Of a stretch of 64,000 nt of DNA, positions 1 through 13,751 are shown piece by piece. Positions within the stretch are counted from its first letter, which is position 1. Every line of letters starts with the position of its first letter. Made by a program: the position numbers and the translations under genes. The stretch comes from Anisakis pegreffii (taxonomy: Eukaryota; Nematoda; Chromadorea; Rhabditida; Anisakidae), in the NCBI GenBank assembly GCA_035041965.1, contig JAPYMA010002210.1, positions 62,001 to 126,000 on the forward strand, given 5' to 3'. The notes below the pieces were generated by a model that ran no database searches, was not told where the DNA came from, and was given only the letters and a program-made list of their open reading frames with translations.

Positions 1-20
1 ATTGAGCTAGTGCCTGCGCA

Positions 21-105
21 ATGTTCGTAAATTATGCACTCTACTCAAATCCCTTTCTAATCCTCCTGTTGCTAGTAACCATCACGTTTGTCCTTCAGTT
101 TATTA
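21..105 (+). CDS. Possible first coding exon (signal peptide) of the DDR receptor
   Basis: ATG at 21 opens a 28-codon stretch with a strongly hydrophobic run (FLILLLLVTITFVLQF). A GT at 106 (A/GTCCAT) would end it in phase 1, the phase exon 2569-2674 needs, and would put a signal peptide directly before CSRALGM, where known DDRs have it. Including it gives exactly 855 codons. The donor is weak and the intron would be 2.46 kb; the true first exon may lie upstream of the window. Confidence 0.33.
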
Positions 106-2568
106 GTCCATCCGAAAATCTTTGCCTGCAAAGCATATAATTAACGGACATTAAGTCATGTTCAAGTGTTTCATCGTATGCTCTCAGAACACCTGCATCC
201 AGTTGGGAAAATTCATGACTTTAAGTTTTTCGCAATGAATGATCACAAATGTAGGATATTCAGTGATACACTAATAGCTACTTACCACACAGGAAACACC
301 GTTTTTTATTAAAGAAACACTCAGTTCTTGTCTAACAGCGAGATAATATTTTTGAAAGCAATTTCCAAACTGACACATTCAGTGATCACTGCGTTCCGAA
401 TCTCTATCGACTGTAGATCTGAATTTCGCTATTCAAAAAACGCTCAGCTCCTGATGATTATAAACCAATCCGAACATTGGATTCGCAATGAAAAAATGTG
501 ATCCTATTTTCAGGTATAAGAATTTGTTTGTTCATCTAATAAACCTCATCGTGCGGTTCCACTTTAATTAATTTCTTTGATAAACAACTGTGACGCCATT
601 GGATGAAATAAACGAATATGAGTATAGGATATTATGACGCAATAAAAAGCATGGTTATATCCATCTGATGAGGTATTGGCTATCGAATTTAGGCTGCATG
701 TGGATAATACACTCACTTGGATATTTGTTTATCTATTTAGTGTTATTGTTTATTTACATGGCACCAGCAAGCTTTGAATACGCAACAAACACAGAGGCTC
801 TACTGTGTATAGCAACTCTGTTTGCATATTGCCGTAAATGACTATCATTACTCACCTTGCCACTAAACAATGAAATCAAGCTTGTATCGATTGCAACAGT
901 TCGACCTCTGAATTGTAACTGGATAATCTAATATTTATATCGACACGATTCTTATAACAACACTGAACGATTGTCATATCCACGCATCGAAGTAATGAAC
1001 AATCGAAATTCCAAACTTTGATAAATTCAATTCCCAGTTCCCCGTTCACAGTTCAATTCAAAACTTTAATTCTTCAAAGAGTTTAAGAACAGAAATTGGA
1101 AGAAAGCATCGACTAATTAGTGTTTCTTTCATTCGAGTTGTTTAACTGTTGTTGTATGTTGGCTGTGCGTAATGCATTGCTACTACGCAATCGCTGTAAT
1201 AGGTTCGATATTGTAAAAATGATAGCAGAAAGAGCATTTGAATAGACTGATTTTGAATAGAAGCGGCTCTAATCCCCAAAAACTCATCTCTACATCAAAC
1301 AAACAAAAGGTCGAAGGTCGAACTGCAGAAGTGGCGGTACTTTTGAGGTAATTATCCAAGGAGAAGCAGCTCACTGCAGGGGGCTAATCACTGAGCTTTC
1401 AGAGGACTGAAGCTGAATAGTGCATGTGTTAGGAAGTCTATTCACAGACTCGAATTGAGCATATAATTTACTGAATGTTACACTGTAATTATCTTATTGC
1501 AACTAATTTATTATTGCCTCCAAAGAACCGCATAAACTAATTTGATCGGTTTTTTTTTGCGATATTCAATTTTTGCCATATTATTGTTTGATACACTGAG
1601 GTGATTACCTTATTTGAACAAAGCAGTTCTTACAAGAATAAATTTTGCGTTGTTCGTTTCCGCATACACATTCCACAAATTGATGTTGATGCGTCGTTAC
1701 GAATAAATCGCTTCGAAGATCACACTCACATTACATCGAGTATAATTTGAGAAGGAAATAACCGAAGTCTCCAGATCCTTATGAGTGGCATTAGTTGGAT
1801 GAATGAAATATGGTTAAAAGTGACGGACGGGTCAAAAACAGATGAAGAAAGGATCGAATTTCAATTTGTATTCTCAACGGATGAATGAAATTCATAGATT
1901 GTTGTTTATCCTAATAATCCACGCACGCTCGTATATTGTAAGATCTCTGTGTGTGTATCAAATTGAATAATGTTGGAATTCAGAAAATATTACATAGATT
2001 CTTTTGGAAATGTACTCTTTTTTTAGTTTCGAAGGATTAAGAAAATGAAATGTTGGAATTTAGTTTTGATTGGAATGAAAATGAAATGCTTAAATTTTAC
2101 ATTCAGTATCTGCAGTGAAATTTCTTTCCTCGCTTTTGCGACTTTTGTTAAAAATGAACTAACAATAAATAATTTGTCTAAAACCCATAAGATAAACAAC
2201 AAACCATATGATATGAATTGATTTCACGAAAGCATGTAAAATTGCATGGTTTTATCGAGTTAGTGGGATTCATATTGCTGAGCGAGAATTTTACCAATCA
2301 AATAGATCGACTTAGTATTGAATAAAACTAAATGAAATAAAAATTTTCAAAAGAAAACTAAACAAAAACTCTATGAAATTTTGGTCATTTGGTCAATTCA
2401 TGTCGTTTCCTTTTTTCCATCGGTCATAAGAAGAACATGAAGTGTTTTTATGTCTTACTCGGAGTTTAGCTGACCGCTAGTTGTTACTAAGACTTTTAAC
2501 TGTTGAATATTAATTTGCATTTACTTGTGGTGCAATTTGATTGCACAACTTATTGAGTCTCTTTCCAG

Positions 2569-5500
2569 GAGAATGCAGTCGGGCGTTAGGAATGGAATCA
2601 GGAAGAATAACCGAAAGTCAACTCTCTGCCAGTTCCAGTCATGACCTTCAGAGCACTGGACCACAAAACGCCAGGTATGTCCTAAATTCTTCGGTTATGG
2701 TGCCTACGAAAAAAACTGGCGCAGAAGCCAAGAAATCACTTAATCTATGAAGTGTTACTCACAACTGTTCCAGGATCCGGACAGATGAAATTGATTTCAC
2801 CATTCAGCTTAGGTCGAGTCTGTTGTTATTCAGAGAGTTTGCCGCTCACCTTCAGGATTCCTACATGATATGTTAAACCAGTTTTGTTGGTCTAACTGAT
2901 TTTGAATGCAACATGACCTTATCGTTGTTTGCTTATAATCAGTCTGCGAAATTAATGAATCGTTAAGGCGCTCAGTGTATCTGTGTGATTGTTTATCGCT
3001 TGCAGACTCACGTTATTGTTATTTAACGGCGTTGTTACATATCCTTTATCCTCTATCTCTCCAATCAAAACAGTCAAATGAATTCTTTGAATCAACCGGA
3101 TTGGCTATTCCTAGCAACATAATGAATTGACGTTGTTTATTATTCATGCATATCATATCCTACCCCAACAATCATTTTGTATGTCATTAGAAATGATCAT
3201 TCGATTAAATATTCTGTTATTTGAATATAAATATCAGCCCCACTCATCACTAGTTGAGAGTCCAAGATAGCGTTTAATTATTGTTGTAAGATTCACCGAA
3301 GTATTATAGTTAACCATATTGGTATACACCAATTGACAATGCTCAATTACTTATTGTTGTACATGAACATGTTGCATACTCAAAACACAGACAGTTGCAG
3401 AATGTCAATTAGAGATCTGAGGCAATGAATAATGTCATTCGTTCTAGCACTTCATCCATTCATTTGCATTGATTCATTTCATTAATACAATGGATCAAGC
3501 AGTAATCACTCGCAATCGAAATGACTTATTCGCAGCTGAGACATTTCTGATAGCCCAATATTCATGAAACCTTTTGAAATCATTTGACCACCAGAACATG
3601 TGAAAAAGCATTAGAATAATTCAGATTTACTTGTCGCACATCGAGTTGTCAACTTCTCACTCATAAATTTTTTTTATATCAGTGCTACTTTGAAGAGTTC
3701 AGTGAGATGTAGTCCAGAAAAACAAAACGATTCAGCTACTATCATTGACAATATTTCATGTGAATACAAGATTTTTTCCCATTTTGTGAGAAACCGTTCT
3801 GTAATGTTTTCATTTCTGAATAATAATAATACAAATGAATAATGAGCGCATGTTAGGATTTCATGTCGATGACATCTATGAACGATATCCGATTACGAGT
3901 AGTTTTGCATTGCATATTATCGCATTATGGAGATGCGATCATCATTTGTTTATGCGTCAATGCGTTCAACACTCTTTTTTTAGTAATACTTTCAGCACTT
4001 CAAAGGACATTAAAAACACAAATAAACATAGATTCGTACAGCGAATTGATGAGCTTATTTGATAATTCGATCTGAAGTGATCGCATGTCGATTGCAAATA
4101 GCACGCATTCACAAGAGTCAACAATCAATCAAATGAAAATTTTATTTCTTTGAGTTATGAAAATGAGGGGAAACACCTCGTTGAAAGCATTCATTTTTGA
4201 TTTGAATGAAATTAAATGAGGAGTGAAGTGAGATTTCTTTTTTACAGCAGCGAAGCAGCTACGAATTCAGGCGAAAATGCATTTGCAAATACAAATACGA
4301 AGATTATTTTCGAGTAGTAATATAGAAGGATTGAGTTAGTTATTAGATTGCGCTTGTGCCCAAGGGCATTTGTTCTCACATATATTAATTTAAAACACAT
4401 TAACATGTACTGAAAGCTAGGGGCAATTCAATTTATCTGATGCCTTCGCTATAATATAGTGAATGCTGACTTAGGAAACTGATTCCGAATGTTTATCGAT
4501 TTCTTGAATCAATGTGAGAAAAACTTGCGTAAACAAATTCGCACTCTGCATTTTCATTATTGAGGGATTTTCATTCTAATGAGATTTCTACGCACTCCTG
4601 ATAGTGTGAAATCATTTCCGTGCGAATGATACATTTGTTGAAAGTGAATTTGCTGCACTGAATTGACGAGTTAATGAAGTTTTGAAATTGAAAAAGAGAT
4701 CGCGAAAAGTTACGTTATGAGCTTGAGTTCCACTGTTATGGCTGAAAAATAAGTCGGTTCAGAAAGACGAGTTGCTTCCGTTGTTAGAACATGTTTGGAA
4801 CGTGCAAAACTATCAATTTATGTCACCCGTCAGTATTGGAGGTTTCAAAATTCAACTGAAACATTTCAGGATACGAACTGAACTTGGTAGTGGTGCGTGG
4901 TGTCCCCTTCAGCAAATTAATATGGACACAGCTGAATGGATACAAATTGATTTCCCATCGGAGGTTATGATTTCGGCCGTGGAGACTCAGGGTCGTTTTG
5001 ATGGGGGTCGAGGCATGGAATACCCACCCGGTTATATGCTTGAATACTGGAGAAATAGCCTCGGTAATTGGGCTCGGTACAAGGACTCTCAACATAATGA
5101 GGTGAGTTTTTCTCTGCCTGCTATTACAATAGCGTTCACACCAAGTGACCTCGACACAGCAATTTGTAGTGAATGAAAATCACCTCCTCAATGATCATCG
5201 TTTTTCAAACGCATAATCTTTATGAACTGTGGAATAAAACTAAACAAGTATAAGGATATGCATTAGAATGGTTTCAAGAAATAAAAAGTGTGATCTCAAC
5301 TGTGGACTTAATTGTGAGCACATCGATTCCCCTTATGAAATAATGAAGCTTAAAAACTACTCTAGCTCCACATGCACATCGCACTCTAACTCTGAGCACA
5401 TCGTACTCTCATATTTCAGCTCTACAACGGAACTATTCTCAAAAGTATTCGCCACCTCATACCATAGTTCGTTCTCAAATTCTCCCGATTATTTTTCATT

Positions 5501-8500
5501 AGTCTCCTACTTCAATCAAAAATTCTTATTCTGACGGGATCTGCTATACTTTGAATTCATTTTCAAATCCACTACACAGCCACGAGTAATTCCTCCATAA
5601 ATTATACAATATAGTGAAATATGGAAGTAATATGATGAAAGAAATGCAATGAATGTGAATCTAGTGAATAGTAATGATTGCGATGCTATCTTCAAGAAGC
5701 GCTGACAGATTCCTTTTGGGGACGTAAATGGTATGTCAAATACGATATAATAGACAAATATGCGAGTATGTACTTGAAGGAATAAATGCATAGATGGTTC
5801 AGATATCTATCAATATGCAGTAGACACAATCATCCACATAGATAACATCCACATATCCACTCTCAGCGTTCTGAACACTTCAGCGATAATGTGACAAATC
5901 ATGAAAAGAGGGAGAGCGCAACGATGCCATCATGCTAATCAGCAAGTACATATCTGAGGACATCAACTATGTGCCATTCATTGTCAATCTCTTATAATAG
6001 GCTTACGAACGTTCTGATTATAATCTATTTGATAGCGCGGGATTGACAATTCTCATAGTAATTGAGTGCAATAGAACTGATGGAAATGAGGTTTTAAAAG
6101 TCTTAAATAATTAAAATGGTGACAAAACAATGTCATTTAAAGACGTGAATATTCCACTTCGATTAGATATTAGCCTCCTACTTAAGCATAGCCAAACTGA
6201 ACTGATAAGCATCGTTCTCAGTCTCATAATTGGTCACGGAATAATTGTGATGAACAGATTTATAATTCTTATCACTCAAAAATAATCATGCTGAGACTAT
6301 AATGGCTACTTCTTATTCACGTTATCGTTTTGAGACTAGAGCGTCACTTCAAAAATCATGTTCGATATTTCTACTTTGGAAAGTTTCACAGCTATCGATG
6401 ACGGGTAATCGAGACAACAGAGTTGTTCAAAAACAACTTTTGGGTTGATCAGATAACTGTGCACATTAGTGTATGAAAGACAATCTTGTTGATGTGGTAT
6501 TGTATCATCGATCTATGCAATCCTCATCCGATTATTATACGTAAAAGTATACCTCTCAAGCATGATGATATATCAAATCTCAGATAGGTGTGTATTATGA
6601 CCATCATCACAGTGTACTGTTGCGCAATCGAATAAGCCGTATAATTATGGTCATCAAAACAATACAATTCATATGTTGTTGGCTTGTTTATATCGAAAAC
6701 ATCTGTTTCCGTTATGGATTTTAGCTGTAGACTGCTTCATTGATTCGTTTCCATCCGCACATCTGCATTGCAACTTTCCAATTAAAGTGTTTCTGGATAT
6801 TTGAATTAAACTCATTAGACTTTATATAAGCATGAATATACAGATATTAGGTGAATATGCCGAACAAATTATTCAGTCGGAATTGACGAGAGAACTGTCG
6901 GTAATGATAAATAATCTAATGCACAAGTTGGAAAGAAGCAACCGCATGAATATAATCAATTATTTCCTATCACGATCAGTTTTTTGACAGTTCCATCAAA
7001 CATTCAATTAATTCCGCAGATAATATCGGCGAACACGGACACTCGATCAGCAGTGCTCCGTGTGCTCGACGGAGGTATTGTCGTACAAAAGTTACGCATT
7101 ATTCCAGTCTCAGAAACCACTCGCACCGTCTGTATGCGATTCGAACTTTATGGATGTCCTTTCAAAGGTTCGGATCCTAAAAACATTACTTTGGTTTCCT
7201 GAAACTTGCTTAACTATTGAAGTAAATGAAACAAATGATATATTTTAAAAGTTCAGATCTTTTCAGAAATGCCTTCAGTTGCTTAAATAGTTCATAAATT
7301 TCTTAGGAACATCTCTTCAGCATCGAAACCATTTCACATTTTTCATAAGACGTGCTTTATGCTATAGGAATAAGATAATGTTACAGATTCGTTGATATCA
7401 TACTCGATGCCTCAAGGAAGTATTGCTGATGGTTTAAACATGAACGATGCATCGTACGATGGACACATGAATACATCAGCGCATCTGGTCGATGGTCTCG
7501 GGAAATTGTATGACGGGGTGATTGGAGATGATAATTTTGAGAAATACCCTCAAAAATGGGTCGGTTGGAGGAAGGACATCCAAGGTCAGTGTTCAACTTA
7601 TCAGTGAAAGTGAAGCCAATTTTTATGCAAAATTGATTTGCTGTACTTCCACCAGTACTCTCCTCATTTCTCAGTAAATCGCACTCTTAAAATCTAGAAG
7701 TAATCATTACTCTGTGAGGTTTTTTACAAGAGAGTATGGTAATTTCTTGTCTCCAGACTTGATTATGCGTGATTGAAGTTATCAGATCTCCTGTTTAGTG
7801 TATCTTCAGAAAATCACTTCAGCATATTGGCGATCCTTCATTGACGCATCTGATGCAAAATAAAATTTTTTGCTTTTCAGGACCAAAAGTGACCATCGAG
7901 TTCATATTTTCGGAACAACAAAACATATCGGCTATTTCTCTGCATACTTCCAACTTCTTGAAGCACAATGCACAGGTACTTCGATCTGTTCACCGATAAC
8001 GGTTCACAGATATTTGCCTGTTGTAGTGATTCTCATCGATGGGGTGCAACTTCCCCCTATTCCCCAAAGAGCGAAATTTAAGGGTTTCAGCCGGATTTGA
8101 GTGGAATTTTTTAAATCCTCCCGCATTTTCGCAATTATTTTCTCGAAGTGTTTGTTTCAACAGAAGATTTTAATTCCATCGATCACCGGAGGAGGGTCGG
8201 GGATAAGGGAAATGGCTGGGAACAATGGTCTGCCGTGAGGTGGAAGCGGGGAATAAAGGTGAAAATATGAGAACCACTGGCCTACGGACTCTCCACATCT
8301 CTTCAAATTCACATTCGCAGCTGAATGAACATTAACAAACCGTCTGAATTGCTCATTCAGAGTACCGAACCGTATTCTAATGTTCATAAATATTCAGGTA
8401 TTTGAGCATGCACATATTTGGTTCTCACGTCGTGGTAACGACCTGTACTCACCGCGCACTGTTCACTTCAGCTATTTGCCCGACAACACCTTCGAGTCGG

Positions 8501-11500
8501 CTCGGTATGATGCCACTTCTCATGTTTTTCAGCGACTCGCAAACTGCATTCATACTTTCACGTTTCTCCTCATTTTCATCGAAATGCACACTAAGCATCA
8601 GTAAAAATGCTATTTCCGAATTGCTTTCTTCTCATGGATTTCACTTCAAAATTAAGTAAAGAGCAAAAAATATGTTCAAATTCTTGTGAAAATCAAATTG
8701 CACTACCGAATGTCTACGTTTAAGGTATTAATTGATTAAATTGAACGTCACTACTAAACATCAAAATGTATAAGCACATTCTCACTATGATCTCATTACT
8801 TCATATAGAGATAAAACGATTAGGTTTTGATATAAGTATTGTAGCCTTACTGAAGTCATCTATGCATTTTTAAATTTAGATGGGTACGAATTCCGATTAG
8901 CGATCGATTAGCGAAAAAACTTCGAATTGAATTAAAGATGACTGACGATGCTGAATGGCTTTTGCTCAGCGAAGTGAAATTTGAATCTGGTAAGCAAGAT
9001 CACTCTCGCACATCTTACGTTCCAGCCATGTGTTCATCCTTTGAGATGCTAGCTGATTGACATGCGAGCGAATCCAAGTGATCTTTGGTGCAGTCAATTA
9101 CCTCTTGAATATTCCCCATTTCTTTATTTCCATGAATAATTCGTAACATCTCACACACAGTGTTTTTATCATTTTTATTTCAAACTGAGAGAAATTCAGG
9201 AAATATTCCGTTCAATTTTGTATATGACGACAACGAGGAGTTAGAATTGGACCAATCACCAAACGGCAATTCACTCACATATTTTTCGGTTAGCGATTCA
9301 GTTGAAGAAAACAGTCGATGGTTTTCAATTGGTTTGTTTGCTTTGTTTTTTTTCCTTTAGTTCCCTCCGATTGATATTTTCAACGACCAAAATGAATGTT
9401 CCATTAAAATAAAATAAAGTTGTTCATATCTATCAAAAACAATCGAAAAGATTTTCTTATCCTACTTCGATTCATTAAGATCATTCACGATCGACTGATC
9501 ATTAGTTTATCCTTACACGAAACCAATCGGAGGAAATAAAATTGTTTTTTTGTGAAAAGTTCTCAAGATTTCATTAATCGATCCTTTTGTTATCATTTGC
9601 TACAGAAAGCCTTCGAATTCTAAGAAATTGTAATTGTTTTTAGCAAATTTTGTTTGATTTCCGTTTCAATTTCGTCCATAGATGGTTTTTATGAGCCATT
9701 TCAGCCTTATTCGTGGTACTGGTGCTGCTGTTCGCTGTTGTCGTTCTCCTTTTGTATATTGTTTTCTGCTGTCGTCGTTCGGTGGCCGTCAAATCATCTT
9801 CACCTGTATTCGATAAGACAATCAATAAGGATGTGCAGTTGATGATCGTCGAAGGAAATACAATCAAGGTATCCCTATCAATCCTTTATCAGCATCAGTA
9901 ATCTCAGATTTCATTCTCACCAATTGTTATGCCATTGTGATCATTTTAAAATAAATTTGAGAGATGTCCTCATAATTGTAGCGTATCTCACCGAGCACCT
10001 ATCGAATGACCGCAGACAATATGGAGAATTCATTGTTGGAGAAACTACCACAAACCACTTATGATTCCGGAAGTGAATATGCTGATCCTGATTGTGCTAA
10101 GTAAGTTCCTTGCTTGCCGATGACATGAAAATGGTTCTCACATAAAACTGCCTACTTCATATCCATTTACTTCAAAAGGCAGTCAGTCAAATGACTTGTG
10201 AACACATAATGTTTTCATTTACTCTTCATGTGTTATTCCAGTAGTCCAACTGAATGTGGCAAGAGCTCAATGCCTCTGCTTAATGGTGCCAATACAACGT
10301 TTCATTACGCGAGCAGCAAGGTTCCAAATTTGTTCCCCATATACACCAGTAATTCATCGTCATCACATAGCAGCAACACCTCTCACAGGTTACACTTGAT
10401 AAGCATTGAACAACTCATCTAGCAACAGCTAGCGATAAAACGAGCGATCTACCTCAAATATTCCTGAGGTACTGAAACAAACAAATGAATCAAAGTGACA
10501 CATTGCAGGAATCCATTATCTTCATACTCCAGATATGCATCTTATTCGGTGAACAGCACACAGAGTTCAAACAGTCTCGTCGAAATCGATCCATGCGTAT
10601 TACAGTTTCGTGAGCTACTTGGTGTTGGTGAATTTGGAGAGGTAAATTTTCTTACAGATAACACTTGAAATTTTACTTTCACATTTTCGACATAAACACG
10701 TTCAGTTCATTTTGATAACGGTCGTTTTCAAGAGTGTGAGTATGTTTACTAATGATAAGTGTAAGCTGATTACGTAAAATATCAGAATTATCAGAAAGAT
10801 GAAATCTGAACTATTTGTGTTCATTGCAAACGGTAAAGAATTGCAAGAAAGGAAAGATTACACTGCTTTCAGCAGCATAAGCTAAACAAAAACTACCCGT
10901 ATCGAATTCAATCAGATATCAAATGATCACCTTTAAGGTACACCTATGCCAGCTGGAACAACGTTTAGTGGCCGTGAAGAGACTGCGTCGTGGTGCGAGT
11001 GCACAAGCGGAATCAGATTTTCGTCACGAGATGCGGGTGATGAGTCGTTTGAGGCATCAGAACATCGTTGAGGTTGTTGGCGTTTGCACACGAAATGAAC
11101 CGCTCAGTTGTATTGTTGAGCATATGCCCAATGGAGATCTTTGTCAATATTTACAGTCACAAAATACCCTCAGGTTTGTTCACGTATCTTATTTCAAATA
11201 GCAATTTTGCCGTGAATATCGCCTCAGAAGAACACGATTGCAAGTTTCATTGAACCAATTTTCAAACTAAAAACTAAATATTCGCTGCTTACAACATTCA
11301 GTTTTCACTTTTTATTGTTTTCAATATCTGAACTAAAATATCGTTGAGAAATACCGAAAAATGAGCGACATTCGGAATAATCGGTGACACAACCACATTT
11401 CAGCGTTGAAATGCTGCTATCAAGCTGTACACAGGTGGCTGCGGGAATGTCATATTTGGAATCACAACATTTTGTTCATCGTGACCTCGCGGCCAGAAAC

Positions 11501-12448
11501 TGTCTGGTTGCTGACGATGGAACTATTAAAATTGGTGATTTTGGTATGGCGCGAAGTCTATACGATAGTGATTATTACAAAATTGAGGGCGCTTTCGTAT
11601 TGCCAATTCGTTGGATGGCCTGGGAATGTCTACTGTTGGTATGTTTTTCGAATCATTTGAATTTGTCCATTAGAGATGTTGTTTTGGTCGAATCATGTCT
11701 TTATGGTGACCCGTATCCTATTAGAGTAAGAGGCGAATATTGTCAAATGTTGATCATTTTTGTCCAATTTCTAAACTAACCGTTGGTCAAAGTGACAAGA
11801 ATTGTCTTGACCATGGATGAATATCATCAATGAAAATTTATCATTATAACCAGCACCGAACAATTTCAGGGTAAATTCACGTCGAAAACAGACGTTTGGT
11901 CGTTTGGTGTAACAATGTGGGAGATTCTAAATGGCTGTCGATGTCAGCCGTTCTTTGAGCTGCGTGACGATCAAGTCATCGACAATATTCAGCACATTTA
12001 CCATCATGGACAGCTTAAGGTCGACCATTTTTGGGTTCACAACTGAAGACTTGTTTATCATTATTTGCATATCACTGCCCCTCCCGTCAAACATTTGAAA
12101 AGTTTCAGTTGCTCAATTCTTACAACACAATCTCTCGCACTCGAATGAGTATTTCGATTAGTGTGAATGTGAAAATTGCTTCTACAGAACAGCATTGAAA
12201 CTGATGCCTTGTCTATATTTCACCGCCACTTTTGTATATCCCCTAAATTACGTCTTCAAATACAATTCAACTTTCAGGTTTACTTGGACAAACCGCAATA
12301 TTGTAGTATATCAGTGTATAATCAATTGTTACTGCCTTGTTGGGGACGTGATGATCATTTGCGACCGTCATTTCAAACACTCCATAGGCATTTACAGAAC
12401 TTGTTGTGCTCACAGTACGATAGTGACATATGTCGAGATTTTGTCTGA
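2569..12448 (+). CDS. ddr: Discoidin domain receptor tyrosine kinase (DDR family), 16 exons
   Basis: Exons: 2569-2674, 4870-5101, 7020-7167, 7387-7584, 7881-7975, 8398-8504, 8880-8989, 9200-9331, 9705-9868, 9982-10100, 10242-10388, 10509-10641, 10938-11173, 11404-11638, 11870-12019, 12278-12448 (TGA). Phases agree at every join. With the possible first exon at 21-105 the protein is 855 aa, the size of known DDRs. Order: F5/8C discoidin domain (about 30-190; [31 protein letters not shown]), discoidin-like domain (191-360; [15 protein letters not shown]), short stalk, one membrane helix (about 405-427), Ser/Tyr-rich cytosolic segment, then tyrosine kinase (about 575-851). In this family the ectodomain binds collagen at the plasma membrane and autophosphorylation follows; in C. 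elegans such receptors act in axon guidance and regeneration. Introns are 113 bp to 2.2 kb. I cannot assign it to the ddr-1 or ddr-2 branch. Confidence 0.93.
4870..7167 (+). CDS. Discoidin (F5/8 type C) domain exons of the receptor
   Basis: Two exons, 4870-5101 and 7020-7167, carry most of the ligand-binding fold; its first strand comes from exon 2569-2674. Visible landmarks are GAWCP, the W-I-Q-I-D-F strand, [10 protein letters not shown], the aromatic [10 protein letters not shown] stretch and the closing CMRFELYGC. The GAWCP and ELYGC cysteines are the pair that closes the domain in known DDRs. The donor GAG/GTGAGT and acceptor CCGCAG/ATA join in phase 0. The 1.9-kb intron between them shows no gene. 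Confidence 0.9.
8024..8279. mobile_element. 256-bp hAT-type MITE in DDR intron
   Basis: Terminal inverted repeats TAGTGATTCTCAT (8024-8036) and ATGAGAACCACTG (8267-8279) match at 11 of 13 positions. Flanking 8-mers gcctgttg (8016-8023) and gcctacgg (8280-8287) match at 5 of 8, as an aged 8-bp target duplication would. The ends share the CAGTGGTTCTCA signature of the larger element at 56996-58502. There is no transposase. It lies inside the intron between exons 7881-7975 and 8398-8504. Confidence 0.6.
10509..12448 (+). CDS. Tyrosine kinase domain exons of the receptor
   Basis: Five exons, 10509-10641, 10938-11173, 11404-11638, 11870-12019 and 12278-12448, encode a complete kinase. The glycine loop reads [10 protein letters not shown]. 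The ATP-binding lysine is in VAVKRL and the helix-C glutamate in FRHEMRVM. The catalytic loop is HRDLAARN (tyrosine-kinase form) and the metal-binding motif is DFGMARSLY. The activation loop carries the YDSDYY tyrosines typical of DDRs, followed by [22 protein letters not shown] and a late [12 protein letters not shown] follow. All key residues are present, so it should be active. The acceptor of exon 10938 is TTTAAG rather than TTTCAG. Confidence 0.93.
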
Positions 12449-13751
12449 TTGACAAACAATTCGGTCGATTCACTGCAACACCTTCAAAAATAATAAATGA
12501 AAAGATCTCCGGGCAGAATTCTAAAATCGAAGTTATATTTTACTAAACAGCGAAATTCTCAAAAAGATTCTAAAATTTAATAGAAAGTTGATTGTTTTAT
12601 CAATGAATATAGTGGCGTACGCTTATCGGAATACCAAAAAAAAGACGATACGAGAATCGTTGAGCACAGTCATTGAAAGGACAAGTTTCATCAGTTTTCG
12701 AATGATTTCTCATAGGTCGTATGTGAAACGAATCTGTCACGCACTCGAACGTTCAGCCAGTGTCACTAGACTGTCAGTAATATTAGTTTATCGAAAGAGC
12801 ATATCAAGCAATTTGAAATGTTGTGATATTACGATTATAAATGTGTATGTTCCGTGTAAAATATTAAGTTCATTTTCCGAGTATCTCACGATGAAATATA
12901 ATTATTGTCTGAATATTGTTTTGTTTTGTTTTCATTGATTGTTACGTTGTCGTTCATTTTGAATTCATCTCAGCATCATTTCGGTCAATTAACGTTGTAC
13001 AGTCTCGTTCGAATTATTAAAAGAGTTTTTTTAAATGGAGAAAATCGCAAGTATATACACAATGGAACGTGCTTGCTTAAATGCTTTCGGAGGGCAATAA
13101 TTTTTATGCTTTTGGTTGAGCTAAAAGTGTACAACATAGAGTGGCAAGGCAAAATCTGAAAATAATCTCGAGCATGAAATAAATGCGAAAACAAAAACAA
13201 CAAATGAAGCATTAATCAGGTGATTCAAAACGAAGCAATAAAATTTTCCATCGTTGCGCACAATGAACGGCCTATTTCAAACCATAAATGAATTTTTCGA
13301 ATTCCAAAACATAACGAATGAATTACAAGTTGAGTACATTGAAGTATATACTAAAAAGCATTCATCGTATGTCAACAAATTTGCAATCAACACGAACTAA
13401 ATGAAGAGAATAACATCAAAACTGTAAACCAGTAAAGCCGAAAGCATTGAATGGCACATCTAAAGAATTTATAACAAGCATTCATGAGCGACAAAAAAAG
13501 GTACTTCCTAACAAGTCACTGATTAATGATCAGGTAATAAGTTAACATTTTCTATCAATGTTAATATCACCGTTCGAATAGCTCAACAAGTGGAATGTTT
13601 TAGAGCTTTACATAACAGTGTACTTCGTCGTATTGCATAAAAAGGTACTCCGTATCATCGACTATTCAACACAGATAAATTACTCAAATTTGTCGTACAA
13701 GAGAAAGGTTTAGCAAAAACTCAAATATTTGTAATATCTATTTGTAGAAGA
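12449..13751. other. Convergent intergenic spacer between DDR and GT31 genes
   Basis: 1.3 kb separates the two 3' ends. Short open frames occur on both strands, but none has splice support, a recognisable motif or coding-like composition. Apart from the AATAAA near the DDR end I see nothing in it. Confidence 0.6.
12492..12497 (+). other. Candidate poly(A) signal of the DDR gene
   Basis: AATAAA begins 44 bases after the DDR stop codon, so it could end a short 3' UTR. Position only; not tested. Confidence 0.45.

Noticed and set aside
8157..8387. 76-codon minus-strand frame in the DDR gene
   Set aside because: Most of it lies inside the 256-bp MITE in an intron.
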